The notes beneath the pieces were generated by a model that saw only the letters and a list, made by a program, of their open reading frames with translations, searched no databases and was not told where the DNA came from. Source: Chimonanthus salicifolius (Eukaryota > Streptophyta > Magnoliopsida > Laurales > Calycanthaceae). From it: DNA of 64,000 nt. How positions within the stretch are numbered: position 1 is the first letter of the stretch; every line of letters begins with the position of its first letter. Positions 1 through 12,494 of the stretch are shown one piece after another. The stretch is taken from contig CM023537.1 in assembly GCA_013350335.1 (NCBI GenBank), positions 15,070,884 through 15,134,883 on the forward strand, written 5' to 3'. Made by a program: the position numbers and the translations under genes.

Positions 1-3000
1 TAGTCTTAGAAATTAGAAGGTGTGAATGCATAAAGGTATTGCAACTTCATCTTCCTTTATTTTCTAAGACTTGCAAAGAAAGCATTGGTGGGAACATTGA
101 CATCTTTCATTTCTAAGCTTGTTTGGTTGGTGGGATTGGCAATTGGGAATTAGGTAGCCTCTTTACACTTTCTAAATTCTAAGAATGTGTATATGTTAAG
201 ATCGATTCCTCTTTTGCCAGCTCATCACCCATTTCGGTAATAAAAATATGCTTCAGTCTAAGAGAAAAACTAACTTATGATCCTTAAAAGAAAATAAGTT
301 CCTTCGAACTAGCCTTTGCTCGATAAAATTAAATAAAATAAATGTAATCGACTTAGTAATGCATTTAACTAAGAACGAAATAAACACACTTAACTCATAC
401 AGAGAGAGAGAGAGAGTAGGAATCTACATGCTCTTTAGGGTTTTGACCGAGTGTACCTTCATATGGGTCCCTTGGTGTATCCATGAGGGTCCCATTGTCA
501 GGAGTGGAGTCCACATACATTAAATTTGTCTCGACAAAAATTAAAACAACCACCTTTCAGAATTCCCGGTGTGATGCCCGTATCACATGAATTATTATCA
601 TTCATTAAAATTGGCATGTATCAATGGGTAAAGACAAAGAGGGATTGGTTAATGTTCTAAATCTAATAAATCAAATATTAACTTGTTAAAATATTGTTAG
701 GCATGTGATTGACTATTTTTATTGATGACACAGTTATATTTTTTTTTTTTTGCATTACAAAAATCGAAGTTTAGTAGAATTCCTTTGGTAAGGTAATAGC
801 ATTGAAAAATAAATATTTTTTAGATTTTTGAAAATACTGAAATTACCGTAATAGGCCAATATTTTAGTCCATTTTTTGAAATTTGGTACATTTTGGTTGG
901 TATTTGGCTCATTTCAAGATTTTTTATTCATTTTTTGCTGATTTTAATTAAAAATTATATATTGATCAAACTGGCCAGACCTGAGTATCAATTAGTATTT
1001 CTCAAAGTATTGAAAAAGAATTAGACTAGCGAGATACACTAAGGAGATATGCCATGAGACCAGTCAGTCGTAGATCCCATAAATTTAATTTAGGTTCATT
1101 TGATAGGTGATTGCATGGATATGGAGTATGCAAAGTTTCGCTATCAATTGATAATCCAAGTCATATAATCTCGGCCTTTAAATTTTGATAAATATGGGAC
1201 CATTGATTTTTAAAAGCTCAAAATTAAGGATAATATTATCATATAGATTTGAAACTTCGTACAAAAACTATTCATATAGTCATCTTTATATCAGATCCAA
1301 CAAAGTCAACTTTAAAAATACGTTTTTAGTGAGTATCTCGCTATTAACACGTCTCGATAGAGTTTTTCATTAAAAAATTCATATTGCATATTTCAATCTT
1401 ATATAATGATAGACCTCTCAACATCTCATACATCATTAAAGACTTGTGCATCTAATTAAACCATTCAAATCAAGGACCCGTTGTGAGAAAGAGTATAGTC
1501 CCTAAATGCATATTCAATAGAGCATTTATTCACTTTTGCCTGTTTAATTTGGAATCCTATAGATTTTATTAAATATCCATTTTGTGGGGACAATGGTTGT
1601 TTATTATAGGGATCCAAACTCTGAATATCAATCTTTAGTCTGATAAAGTGAGATGGTACATATTAGCTTCTTCTTTTTTCTTTAAATTATCTAAAAAAAA
1701 GTCTGAAAAATAGGAAAAATGAACTTTTTTTTTCTATATTGTCATTTCAACTCTTGAACATTTTGATAGATAGTGAAAGGCAAAGTTTAAAAATTAAAAT
1801 TTTAGTGAGCAGCCTTCGTAAATAGAGAGAAGTCTTAGTTTTCGTTTGAATTTTTTTTATTATTAATACTTGGAAACTTGTCTACCCTACTTTGTGGTGA
1901 TCATACGTAAAACTCCAGATTCATAACACCATCTACAAGCACTATGGACCAAGTTAGATGCTCCAAGAGTTTGAGAGCAAGACCGAATATCCAACCATTC
2001 CAACAAATAAAGCGATGGGCTATACATTAAATTTCCAAAATTGGATATGAGCCAAACTCATACTTGGTGCTCGTATCTTGTTGGCAAGATTGTCATATTG
2101 GTTCAGTTTGAATGGGCTAAATTGTTTTTCATTTTGGGGGATTCTCACTAGTTGGCTATGTTAAATTGGTGAAAATATTTTTACCAAAAAAGTGAAAATT
2201 AACAGATTTCTGATTAGAATGATCACTCAATAAAAAGAAATTGATGAAAAATTTGCTCATAGTTTTCAAAAAAAAAATGAAATATTTGGCTCAGGCCATT
2301 TCTTCTCTTTTAAGACACTTGATTTATCAGCTTTTGGGATTTGATTACATTCGTACGATTCTAATATCAAAATTGGATGGAACAGATGCATTAATCCATT
2401 AATGAACAACATTGAGAGGATAATTCAGTTCATACTTATAATTATTGCTCTGTACGTATGCTTGCATAAGCAGAACTTCTGATTAAGGATAGGATACCTG
2501 CAATATTAGAAAGTATACTTCACCATTGCCAATTTTAAGTGGTCCAACTTTCAATTTTAGGGAGTATTTTGATGTTGAAAATGTTATCATTTTGTCCTTT
2601 CATTTTTTTTCTATTTATTAAATATAAATTAAAGATAAAAATATAAAAAAATTCTAAAATTACATCATCCAATACCTCATTTTTTTTAAAAAAAGTATTA
2701 ATACCCAAATCAATTTTCAAATCTTTAAATTCAAACAAGTTTGAATCCTTTCCGCAGGCTCTACAAATAAGTGTACTTTTGGAGTGCTTACGTAGTATGT
2801 ATACAGAAGAATACCTCACTTCCTCGTAGGGCTGAAACACGGGTTGGATCAGGTTTCAATAAATCTAATCCGTCTCATGTTAAAAGTTATTGAATTCGAC
2901 TTGATCTGATTCGAATTGTTTATCCGAATTATTCAATCTGACCCAATTCGAATTTCCAACCCGACTCGATCCGAGTGTTGTTTTATATCTAAATATCGAC

Positions 3001-4244
3001 TGATACTGGTATTTAAATCTCTGATCTCAACCTTGCAGAATGGGCATAAATACATTTATGTGTATCCATCCGTACATGCAAATAAACATATTTGATAAAT
3101 GGGCCTATGGATGTTCGAGTAGAACATTTTGCATGTGCAGAAATTGAAAAGAAAAATCTAAATGGATCAGTGCAATTGACAAGTGCTTGCATTTATGTCT
3201 CTGATATCTATCTGAAGAGGTATTGATTTTTGTTGGGGTAGGAGAGATGAAATTAAAGGTAGTAGTTACACTATGATAGTACTAGTTTTAAGTACTGTAG
3301 GGCCTATATACCACTTGTGTTTGGTAGTTTCTTGAGGAACCAAGGTTCACGAGCTCAGTAAGTGAAGATTTTAGTGGCATTTATAGAGAAGAAGTCGGCA
3401 TCTAATCTATCACTTTATTTGTTCGTATAGTTCGATATTCTCATATTGTGTGGGAGGTCTTGCCCTCAAATTTTTAGAGTGTTTAAATTTATCTATAGTG
3501 TTTGTGGGTGGTGTTATGAATCTGAGACTTTACTTATGATCACCATATTATAAGAGCAATATAATCATAATTTTAAAAATCAATGTCGTTATGATTTTCT
3601 ATTAAAAGCAGCCCATGGGTTCTCTCAAATCTTCCTAAAATTTCCCTTTCTATTTTCATTGAAATCTTCGATTCTAAGTTCTAACCAATGCTTTACGTTT
3701 TCCATTTCTGTGTCTCAATTTCTGAATACTGCCATGCCATGATTCTTGCTAACCTCACACACGTCTGTTTCATCTTTTTTATTTTTTTCCCCCTTTCTTT
3801 TCCAATTTTTCTATTTTTTTACAGCAATTGACTCTGCAAGTTTGGACTTCAGAATCACTATTGTGTCTATAAAAAAATTTACTTTTAATATATTATTTAT
3901 CAAAATATATTTTAAAATTTGATTGAGGCAAGGCCAATCCATTGTGGGCCCACCCCATTAATTTATGGTCCATGTTCTCATCATTTCACATTCCAATTAA
4001 GTATTGTATTATTGATGGTCTCATTCTAAGAATAATAGACACCATGTTAGTGGGAGTGGAGGAGTGAGAGGTACTTGGAGTTGTTGAAATTTACTAGTGC
4101 TGGATGGCATGCTACAGTGTCACCCATCCAAGGTCACTATTGCCCTCCATTAACCTTTAGGTGACATTCATCTAGTAATCTAGCTTTTCATCTGATGGGG
4201 TTCATTATACTTGAATTATTGAAAATTACTAAAATTTTAATTTT
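1..4244. other. AT-rich intergenic stretch, no gene seen
   Basis: No open frame resembles a known protein and no splice-compatible exons were found. There are short simple repeats: (GA)n near 402-416, a T-run near 730-741, and a stretch rich in GAATTCGAC/TCGAACCCGAC-like words at about 2830-3000 that has a looser counterpart at 44740-44960. The 101-codon frame at 2535-2840 (minus) is low complexity and is treated as chance. Confidence 0.6.
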
Positions 4245-4256
4245 CATTACTTCAAA

Positions 4257-4639
4257 TTAATATTTTAAAAACCGACCCATGAATGGAACCGTGTTAATGG
4301 AAAGTGAGGTCAAATAAGGTACAACCTTAGTGAAACTCGATCAAACTCGTGTCATCAATATGAAATTATAAATCATATAAAATTATTAACTAAGGTTTAA
4401 TTGATGGGTTGAAATAAATTTTTAAGCATTAAAAAAACATATGTTGATTTTTTTGAAAATAAATATAATTTTTAAAACTTTTTTAAGGGTTATGGTTCAT
4501 GGTTGATTGAAGAAAACGGATCAAACCTACGAGTATGACCGATTCTTTACGATTTTCTGCATTTGACGATTTTTTGAGGGAACCAGCCCTTACCCAAGGC
4601 AATTGCGGTTTCAACCGTGGGTCGGTTTGATTTTCAAAA
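4257..4639. mobile_element. Degenerate inverted-repeat element, 12-bp direct repeats
   Basis: The 12-mer CATTACTTCAAA lies immediately on both sides (4245-4256 and 4640-4651), as a target-site duplication would. The ends carry a shared inverted word: AAAACCGACCCATG at the left and CCGTGGGTCGGTTTGATTTTC at the right. A second, more divergent sequence rich in GAACCGG/CCGGTTCAA words sits at 33683-33850. No coding capacity is visible. This is probably a non-autonomous DNA transposon; the superfamily is uncertain because the apparent duplication may include a few chance bases. Confidence 0.55.
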
Positions 4640-4651
4640 CATTACTTCAAA

Positions 4652-5589
4652 CACTTCAATTTATTGTAAGGTTTAAAAAAACTGTATTCTAGTGTGGATG
4701 ATTAATCTCACAAATTCTTATGATTTTAAGAGAGGAAAATAAAAAGTTTCCATTGCCCAAAAATTGCAAGTTAAAATCCCAAACCTCAAATCTTATGCCA
4801 CTATAGGACCTTTGGTTCTCTGTAAAAATTTAAAAAAAAAAATTATAAAATATTTTAGCATATGTGGTTCAATTTTCATTTGAATTGAATATGGAAGTGG
4901 AAGAGGTATATTTTTAAAAAAAAAAACATGAATTGATAATTGAAATGATGACTATTGAATAGGGTTGTATATACTTTTCAAGTATTTTTTTTCTCCATCT
5001 CAAATAAAGGTACAAATATACTAAATTCACTCCAAAGGTGAACTATCCTTGTGCCCGAGTGTACAACTCCCACCAGGCTCAATCAATAATAAATTTGAAC
5101 TATGTAAAATTTTTATCTTCTTTTGTATATTTAAATTCAACTTTAATGGTTGTTCATTTAATGTATCTTCACCACTTATTGAACATTATAGGTAAAAATA
5201 TTTATCTATCGACTTCAATTTGAATTTTTTTTTTTTAAAAAAAAAAGCTTGAATTGATTTAATTGATCCCATTTTAGACAAATTACAATTCCAATAATAA
5301 TTTATTTGACCATTCAATTAATATATCATAAAGTGGATTCTACTGATTAGGTGATGACAAGTGAATAAAAAGACATACCGAATATCTTTTATAATAAAAA
5401 ACACTGATATCCCTATCAATTCCCAATTAATATATCCAAATGTTGTGTACATCGTTGATTTCTTTTTTTTTAAAAAAAAAAAAAAAAAAACTAGAGTTGA
5501 AGTATTGATTGACATTTATCAACCTAGCTCAGGCAAAAAATATTGGATTTCCATGATATTTCGAACTCAGCTCATACCAGGGATCGAAA
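4652..5589. other. AT-rich spacer with A/T homopolymer pairs
   Basis: No gene was recognised. Adjacent T-run/A-run pairs at about 5227-5247 and 5461-5490 would form A/T hairpins. The short open frames here (5038-5223, 5361-5597, 5318-5515) are low-complexity artefacts. Confidence 0.5.
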
Positions 5590-5950
5590 ATGTATAAAAA
5601 AATTATGAATAAGAAAACCAAGAGGAGGAAATACCTAGTATGAACTTCATATTCTCAAATATCCCCTAGTTACATGTATCTTATATTGCAATTTATAACT
5701 TTTTATTGTCAAAATTTCTGAGTTTCGATAACATGTCAGAATATTAAAATATTAGACAAAGACCCTAGAAACTCTACCAATCACATTAAGGGCTCTTAAT
5801 TTAATCATTGAAAGATTTGTATATCATTTCATTCATTTTTTTTCAACAAGAAACTCAAAATTGGAAAATATATTACAAATCCTGGCGTTGATCAATTTTA
5901 AAAAATCATACACACCCTACAAACTATATGAATGACATTATTGTGATACA
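5590..5950. repeat. Dispersed repeat, copy 1 (pair with 47095-47470)
   Basis: Shares order and wording with 47095-47470 over about 350 bases: ATACCTA.TATGAA, TATC(C)CCTAGT.ACA, CAAAGACCCTA.AACTC, TCATTTTATTCATTTTTT.CAA and CACACACCCTACAA occur in the same succession in both. No coding potential; family not recognised. Confidence 0.5.
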
Positions 5951-6080
5951 ATAATAAGTAACATCATCATCGTCATAACTATTATCATAGACATTTTTTT
6001 CATCTATTTAAAATCAGATTTTTTGAGTTAATACTTCTCACATGTAATTCTAAGTAATATACCACGTGAAATGATCAAAT

Positions 6081-6200
6081 TGTTGGGGCTGGACGAGTCT
6101 CGTATTGAAAGTGTAGAGAGAAATCTAGAAATTTATAAAAAAACTTAGGTCACTCCAACTAACAGACTAATCTTTTCCGATGGAAACCCATGGCCTAAGA
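6081..6200 (+). mobile_element. Solo LTR of the local TRIM family
   Basis: Begins TGTTGGGGCTGGACGAGTC and ends near GGCCTAAGA, matching the 124-bp LTRs of the intact TRIM at 60778-61159 (shared words: TGTTGGGGCTG, TTATAAA..ACTT.GGTCACTCCA). Flanks CAAAT (6076-6080) and TAAAT (6201-6205) look like a 5-bp target duplication with one change. No primer-binding site or polypurine tract follows, so this is a solo LTR left by recombination. Confidence 0.6.
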
Positions 6201-7154
6201 TAAATCCCAAATGACATCTTAATATTGCCCATCAACATCAAAGTGAAATTGGTAAAATTCAAACTAAAACATGTCACTTTCATTACCTTCACATCACACT
6301 TTTGCTACACAAAATTAGATGGTTGAGAAATGAAAAGAAAAATAGACTAAAAAAACGATGTTATTACTACAATTATTTACTTTGTCTATTCAAACTTAGT
6401 TTTAGATAAAAATATATGATTAATTTTTTTTATTTTAAAGCTTAAAAAAGAGGATACACTGATCAAAGACAAAAGAGAGAAGTGAGGAAAATTGGAGAAA
6501 AGGATGGGAGAAAGAAAAGGTAATAAAAAGAGGATTGAGAGACCTACTTTAAATCCAATTTATTTGTCCCTCTCCCACAAGAATCTTCATCAAAGTCATG
6601 GCAATCAGCACTATAATTCCTCCCAAGGGTCATATGTTGTCATGTTTCCTGTCTTGTCACTCTCATACTCAGTTGCCACTCTCTCTCTCTCAGTTGATAA
6701 AGAAGAACATCAGTACATAGTAATGAAGAATAAAGAGAAGGTTGTTCAGATAAATGAGGAACTTACAATGATTTCTTAGTACTTAGTTGGTTTAATGATA
6801 AGATTGGATTGCAATTGTCAATTAATACTAGGTTTGGATAAACATCTGACTGATTCAGCTGGCATTACCATGTTGAGAATTTAGAAATGAAATGAGTTTG
6901 AAGAACTTTGGTATTTCTTTCAGGTTTTGGCAATGCCATGTAGAGTCACTAAAGGTTCTTTCATCAGAAGCAATGTGTCTTCCTCGACATGCATGATGCT
7001 GCTCCATGATCAACAATTCTGGACCATTCATCAGAAGGCCCCACAAACGTTGGACATTGAGTAAAATCACTTTCATTGGATGCTCCTACTTCCTAAGCAA
7101 ATGATCCTTTAGCACTTTTATGGTGTTTATGTTAAGAGAGAGTATCCAGTTCAA
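6201..7154. other. Intergenic stretch, no gene recognised
   Basis: A 95-codon open frame (6492-6779, plus) and a 73-codon frame (6855-7076, minus) are present. Neither resembles a known family, and purine-rich and CTCTCT tracts explain their openness. No regulatory element can be assigned. Confidence 0.45.
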
Positions 7155-7376
7155 AATGTTAGTCTATTCACAACTAATGTAAGACTTATTCATTGTCCCA
7201 GCAATCTCCCCCTCGAACGAGGCTCTTCTATAGATAAAACGTAGCCGTGATCCGTCCGGCTAGGAGATCTCCTGATTTCACATGTGTTGGTTAGATGGAG
7301 TGATCCAAATCTTCTGTAAATCCCTAAATCTCTCATTTCACAATCAATGCGGGACTCGCTCGCTGCTCCAGCACTT
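7155..7376 (-). mobile_element. Degenerate TRIM retrotransposon fragment
   Basis: Contains CAATCTCCCCCTCGAACGAG followed by GGCTC, the inverted polypurine tract and internal region of the TRIM family, also found at 53260-53285. GCGGGACTCGCTCGCTGCTCCAGCA at its right end corresponds to the start of an inverted LTR. The left LTR is reduced to a remnant near TGTCCCAGCA, and the primer-binding region is not recognisable. Confidence 0.5.
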
Positions 7377-7942
7377 TAACTAAGATATCTATATCTGAGG
7401 ACTAACCTCTTCGGATGCTTTAAGGAAGAGAAAATTTTATTAGATCATAAAACCAGTATAATATTTATTTTGAAAACCTTGAGATTGCTTAAAGCAACAA
7501 TAAGAATTTGTGCCCTAAACATGGTTCAACTCTAAGGTCTGCTTGTTATCTTAGTAACCTGCAAATGAACTTGTACAGTAATCCACCAACATTACTGATT
7601 CTTTTTCTAATCATAAAGTAAATATGTTGGGTTTTGAGTGTGACTCCAGTGGTATTTACTGCTTTTCATGCTTTGCACAAGAAAGAAGTTTAAACATTCG
7701 TACATAAAAGAAAGAGAGAGATGGAGTTCCATATCTTGATTGGGAAAATGTCAAAACAAGAAAGCATCAAAAGGTTAGGCAGAGGCAGCGACAGAGTCAA
7801 CGTGGGCAATCTTTATTTCTTTCCATCAAAGCTATCTTTCTCCTTTCTCACTTGCTCTGCAACACCAAAACTCAGGATTCTCTCGTGATTCAAAGAACAG
7901 ACATGCTTTGAATGTGGGTCTATCTGCTTTATTAATTTAAAG
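7377..7942. other. Intergenic stretch, no gene recognised
   Basis: Mixed-composition DNA with purine-rich patches (7705-7725). The stretch 7795-7870 has the pyrimidine-rich look of a leader or promoter, but no open frame follows that could support a gene. Confidence 0.4.
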
Positions 7943-8161
7943 CAGGGTTCAGAGAAACGTCCGAGATGTCTTGTAAAATTCGAGATAACTTGACCGACAT
8001 GAGATGTATCGGCTGTACAGGCGAGATCTCGCTAATATCGGCCGAGATTTGTTAAAAAAAAAGAGAGAAAAATATTGCTCGGTATCAACAAGATATCAGC
8101 CGAAAAGCGGTGGACCCGAGATCTCGACCGAGGTCTCGAGTCGATGTTATTTTGGACCCCG
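7943..8161. mobile_element. hAT-like TATCGG-family element, short copy
   Basis: Starts CAGGGTTCAGAG and ends in TTGGACCCCG, a weak counterpart of the CAGGGGT/ACCCCTG termini of the better copies at 22583-23630 and 41773-42174. It is flanked by ATTTAAAG (7935-7942) and ATTCAAAG (8162-8169), an 8-bp duplication with one mismatch. The interior carries TATCGGCTG, ATATCGGCCGAGAT and GAGATCTCGACCGAGGTCTC palindromic words. No transposase is encoded. Confidence 0.55.
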
Positions 8162-8531
8162 ATTCAAAGATAATGTTTTTTCAGTTTGTGAAAGTATTAA
8201 ATTTCAGATTTTGTTTTATAACTCTTTCTTCATTTCTGCAGTTCTGTTCTATGAATTTAAATTTTGACGTATGGATTACTTCAAAGATTCTTTTTCATTT
8301 AATTCCAGTGACTTCCACAATCATACATTGCATCCACCCTTGACATGATATTAGTGAATTTCTGCAGTATACGCTGTACAGTTCGTGATTCAGTACCATC
8401 TTTTAAAATTATAAATAATCTAATAAATAAGTTATTCAGCTTAGAGGTTAATACAGCTGTATGGGGCATCTCAATGTTTTCTATATTTTTTTCATTATCA
8501 GATTATAACATTCTAATTACAGATTTATATT

Positions 8532-8713
8532 TTCATATGATTAAGGTGTTCAGGTCTATTAGAGCACCTGAATCATCAGGGCATGTGCAAGCCTCTCTAC
8601 CCACATACACAGAGTTACTTTATGGAGAGTGACCCTTTGATTTAAAGTGAAAATTGAACTCAAGACTCTCCCTTCCTATGACGGTTCCTAGCCATCACTC
8701 AACTCCTTTAGAT
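8532..8713 (-). mobile_element. tRNA-like SINE, family B
   Basis: Minus-strand SINE. Read on that strand it begins GGAGTTGAGTGATGGCTAGG, like a pol III A box, with GAGTTCAATTTTC as a B-box-like word downstream, and ends near CCTTAATCATATGAAA. Target duplication TAATTACAGATTTATATT (8514-8531) and TAATTACATATTTATATT (8714-8731) is 18 bp with one mismatch. Related copies: 16847-17036, 53035-53149, 53495-53610 and 63075-63256. Confidence 0.7.
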
Positions 8714-8731
8714 TAATTACATATTTATATT

Positions 8732-10311
8732 AGTAATTAATTGATCAAAAGAATACAAGAGTATTTGGAACAGCACTTTATTAAAGTCCATGTTATCTAT
8801 TATAAGCCTATATTCGACTATGTATATGGGTAGGGACTTTCCCGTGGGCATTTTGTGTAACTCAAAATGGGTTTTACTGTATTGCCCATTTTGCCCTTCA
8901 AATCAGCTCCCCGAACCCTTCGAATCACTTACACCAAAGGGTTCGATAAGCCGATTCGAAGGAAAAAATATGTAATATAGTAAAACCCGTGTCGGGTTAC
9001 ACAACATGCCTGTGGGTGGATCGTTGTCCATATATATATATATATAGAGAGAGAGAGAGGAGAGTATTCAGTGGAACACTTATAAAGTGTTTTTTCGTGA
9101 AAGTTTTATGTAGAAAGCACATACTTTCATGAGGTTGAGAGGATTTTAAAGCTCAATTTTTGTGTATAGTACTTATAAAAAATTAACTGGATTGAATAAT
9201 TTTATTCATGAGATTAAACTCGATAAAATCACACCTCTATCCATCATTAATTTTCAAGTTGATTAAAATCACAGCTGGAGTCATTCAATTAATCTGTTTT
9301 TTCTATAAATACTATATGCTATTGTAGATCTTTCAAATTCATCAAACCCCATAATGAAGGTTCTGTATAAAGTTCTCGCCATAAGAACATTTTATAAGAT
9401 ATTTAATTATTTATATATTTATTAAATTTATTTTTAAATATATGGTTTGAACTCTGAAATGCCTATAGGTTTTGACTTGTGAGACTTGTGATTTTTTAAA
9501 AAAAATCAAATTACTTGCAAGCTATGACTCAATTAAACTCAAAGTTCAAGCTTCGCTTATGTATAAACAAGTCATGTTGTACTTAGACCATGCCCATCTC
9601 AACATCACTAAACTCAAACTCAATTATGGTTCATGAATAAATATGCCAATCTCAGACTAGGATCTACTCAGCTTGGCTCATCTCTATCTTTGTTTGGTGT
9701 TTGACTCATTTAATATATATATATATATATATATAAACATATTTAGTATATATATTAAGAGAAAAAAATAGAGTGTGCTAAGCATGATCACAAGTCGAGT
9801 TTGATTTGACCTTTATAGATTAAGCTAAACTCAACTTATCAAATAACGATTATCTCAAACTCACCCTATCTTGACTCAAAATGACTTGAGTTGGCTTAAT
9901 TAAGATTAAGCGAAACTCAAACAAATCCTAATTCAAGTACTTAACTAAGTTTGACTTGTTTACACTCCTAGAGACCTCTACAAATGCGAGAAAGATAACC
10001 CTTCTAACTACATACCTAAGATAAACCACGGAACCCTTTTTTGATATAATTCATAAACCAATGAATTGATGTAAACTGTTAATCATAATCCTTATAGTAA
10101 ATTATTGACTTAATTTAAAATGTGGAATATGACATCATTTTATTCATTTAAAGATTGTGAATTAAAATTCACACCAACTTTTGTAAACTGGTTTACAATG
10201 GATAATTTCTTAACTTCTTTAATCTTGGAGAGAGTTCTTTTATCAAATATTACAATTGGTGCACCCAAATAATATATAATTTCATATAGGAAACTCAATT
10301 TTATAACCTAC
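8732..10311. other. AT-rich intergenic stretch
   Basis: No gene seen. Microsatellites: (TA)n 9034-9046 followed by (GA)n 9047-9060, and (TA)n 9712-9735. The stretch 9430-9960 is rich in CTTGACTCAAACTC-type words of low complexity. Confidence 0.5.
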
Positions 10312-10331
10312 AAATGAAGTCAATATAATAA

Positions 10332-10415
10332 ACTTTGGGGTGCCCTAGGAGTAGTGGGTTCACCCGTGACGGTTTTACTCTGGCTATCCCATGATTTTCC
10401 ACATATAAATTAAAA
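10332..10415 (+). mobile_element. 5'-truncated SINE, family A, with 20-bp TSD
   Basis: The 20-mer AAATGAAGTCAATATAATAA occurs at 10312-10331 and again, perfectly, at 10416-10435, directly after an A-rich tail. Between them is the 3' part of SINE family A (GTGCCCTAGGAGTAGTGGGT followed by TCACCCGTG), also found at 15880-15925, 45878-46049 (inverted), 51100-51150 and 52262-52310. The A-box region is absent, so the copy is 5' truncated. The perfect duplication suggests a relatively recent insertion. Confidence 0.75.
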
Positions 10416-10435
10416 AAATGAAGTCAATATAATAA

Positions 10436-12214
10436 TCATATCAAACTAGTTAATCTATACCAACACCTATCAGATTAAGAGAGTCAGCGTAGTGAGAATC
10501 CCTTAGATTCTCAGCCAATTGGATACTATGTGCAAGTTACCTTAGTATTGATTGAAACCTTAGTTACTCAAGTATATGATTACATTTAGTGTTTTTCACA
10601 TTAAAGAGCTATTGATGTTTTGGCAGTTCTTTTATTATTATAAGGGACATTAGGTGAAAAATTTTATTATATTGATAAATGCAATGAATTTTTCTAGAAC
10701 TCCTTACCATTCAACCTCATCACACTACTTATTTCTATCAGATAAAACTTAGTATGTAGACCAGGGTCCTTGACATGGGGTTTTCTCCCTCATGTGGGAT
10801 CAAATCCTGGTGCAACCACCTGACTTATTCGAGTCAGCTTTATAGCAGTGCAGGGGCATTAGTATTGTTGGATCAATATCTCAGAAATATCCTCATTATT
10901 AAAAAAAAAAGTATATTATTTTCTATTATTTTTTGGTCTTTTAAAAATATTTTATGAAGCTAATTCAAGAATAGATACAGGATATAAGCATCAATTGAGG
11001 AGTCGTTTAATGTAAAAAATTCCTCTTACATATGAAATCTAGTTTATAAGAGAATTTATAGGAACACTTGTTGTTTTTAATAATAAGAAAAGTGAATTTA
11101 TATTTTTGTCCACTTGTCATCATCTAAATAGTGGAATGGTACGTTGTTGTCCAGTGTCATTAAAAACACAAGTGTCCCTGTCAATTCCCGATCTATAAAG
11201 GATCAGTAAAACTTATTGCAATTGAATTTTGAAATGGGGAAGTCTTTCACTTTGATCAAATTTTAGGTCAAATTTAATATTCAAAATTTAAACCATTGAG
11301 GAAATTTTGTACCAAGCGTTTGGTAGATTTTATGAGCTTCACTTTAAAATCTAAGACCCACATTAGATAAATGCTATTTTTCCCTAAGAGAAACATTGAG
11401 CATTTATATTTTTTTTTTTGGTCAAACAAATGTGTCTAGAATTATGGGTGTTGAATGGGGGGGCCCACCCACTATTGGATACAGAAGCATTTCATTTCCC
11501 TCATCAGTTTGGGCCGAACTCTAGGTGCCAAGTCCCATATTAAAGATTCTAATAAACTTTCTTACATAATAATCAAAACCAGTACTGCTTGATGGAATTG
11601 ATTTCGAGAAATTAGCCCTTGTTAACAATAATTTATTGTGAATTTTTAAGGATAATTATTATATTTGATTAATTAAGTTAGAAAAATAAAATATAAATTT
11701 TCATCCTCATTGAAAGGTCTGATTGAATGTGAAAGGTGTTCATAGAGAGTTGTTAGCTTTATTCTTTGATTGTTTCTACGATTCCTATGCAACACTTGCT
11801 ATAAGTTTTGCTATTATTAGATGAATAATTAAATATGATTTACCCTCTTTTTATACATTTTGTCAATAGGCTATGACTTTTATTACAATAAACCATTTAG
11901 ATATTAGTATATGGAATAATAGTTAATGAGCTCTAATCTTTTTTAGTGTTTTAATCTAAATCTTAATTTTTTATAGTTGTATAAGAGAGCATTTAACAAC
12001 AACACGTGGCAATCTCTTTACATTAAATATAAAATTTTAGTTGAAACACTCTAAGAAGATTGGTTGTTTAATTTCTTTAAGGAGTTCTGTCATCTAGTAC
12101 AATATGATTTTATAATGGGTATATGATAGATACTAAAGAACTCCTCTGTCCAATTATCTTCAATTTATAAAATAAAATATAAAAATAAATAAGTTATAAT
12201 AGATAGAAAGTTAA
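10436..12214. other. AT-rich intergenic stretch
   Basis: No exon-like open frame, RNA gene or element with definable ends was found. Composition is strongly AT-rich, with scattered A/T runs. Confidence 0.5.
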
Positions 12215-12494
12215 GTTGCATTTGGCTGAGGGGTAAATTTTGCAGGAGTTATCCGAAATTACTCTTGTTCAGAATTATCCAGGGTATATTATAAATGCCC
12301 CTTGTTTGGAAAGGATTTTCAAAAGTGGGAAGAGAGAAGTAAAAAATTGATTTTTATCCCTATCAAACAAGGGAATGCCCCTTGTTTGGAAAGGATTTTC
12401 AAAAGTGGGAAGAGAGAAGTAAAAAATTGATTTTTATCCCTATCAAACAAGGGTAATGGAGAGTTACCCTCATTATCCTCCATCCAAACGCAAC
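12215..12494. mobile_element. MITE with GTTGCRTTTGG inverted termini
   Basis: Left end GTTGCATTTGGCTGAGG pairs with right end CCATCCAAACGCAAC (inverted). Inner arms also pair: ACTCTTGTTCAG with the GAGGGTAACTCTCC region, and CCCTTGTTTGG with CAAACAAGGG. It has no coding frame and no clean target duplication. An internal 80-bp module has been duplicated in tandem (listed separately). Confidence 0.6.
12294..12453. repeat. Perfect 80-bp tandem duplication
   Basis: 12294-12373 and 12374-12453 are identical at every base read. Each unit runs from AATGCCCCTTGTTTGG to TATCAAACAAGGG, so each is itself bounded by an inverted CCCTTGTTTG/CAAACAAGGG pair. Zero divergence implies a young duplication, or an assembly artefact. 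Confidence 0.85.

Noticed and set aside
402..416. Short GA repeat as a CRISPR-like or regulatory array
   Set aside because: A simple dinucleotide microsatellite; no spacers, and the genome is plant.
2535..2840. 101-codon minus open frame
   Set aside because: Lys/Ile/Phe-rich low-complexity product from AT-rich DNA, no family resemblance, no splice context.
6492..6779. 95-codon plus open frame
   Set aside because: Composition follows purine and CT microsatellite-like tracts; no recognised domain and no supporting neighbours.
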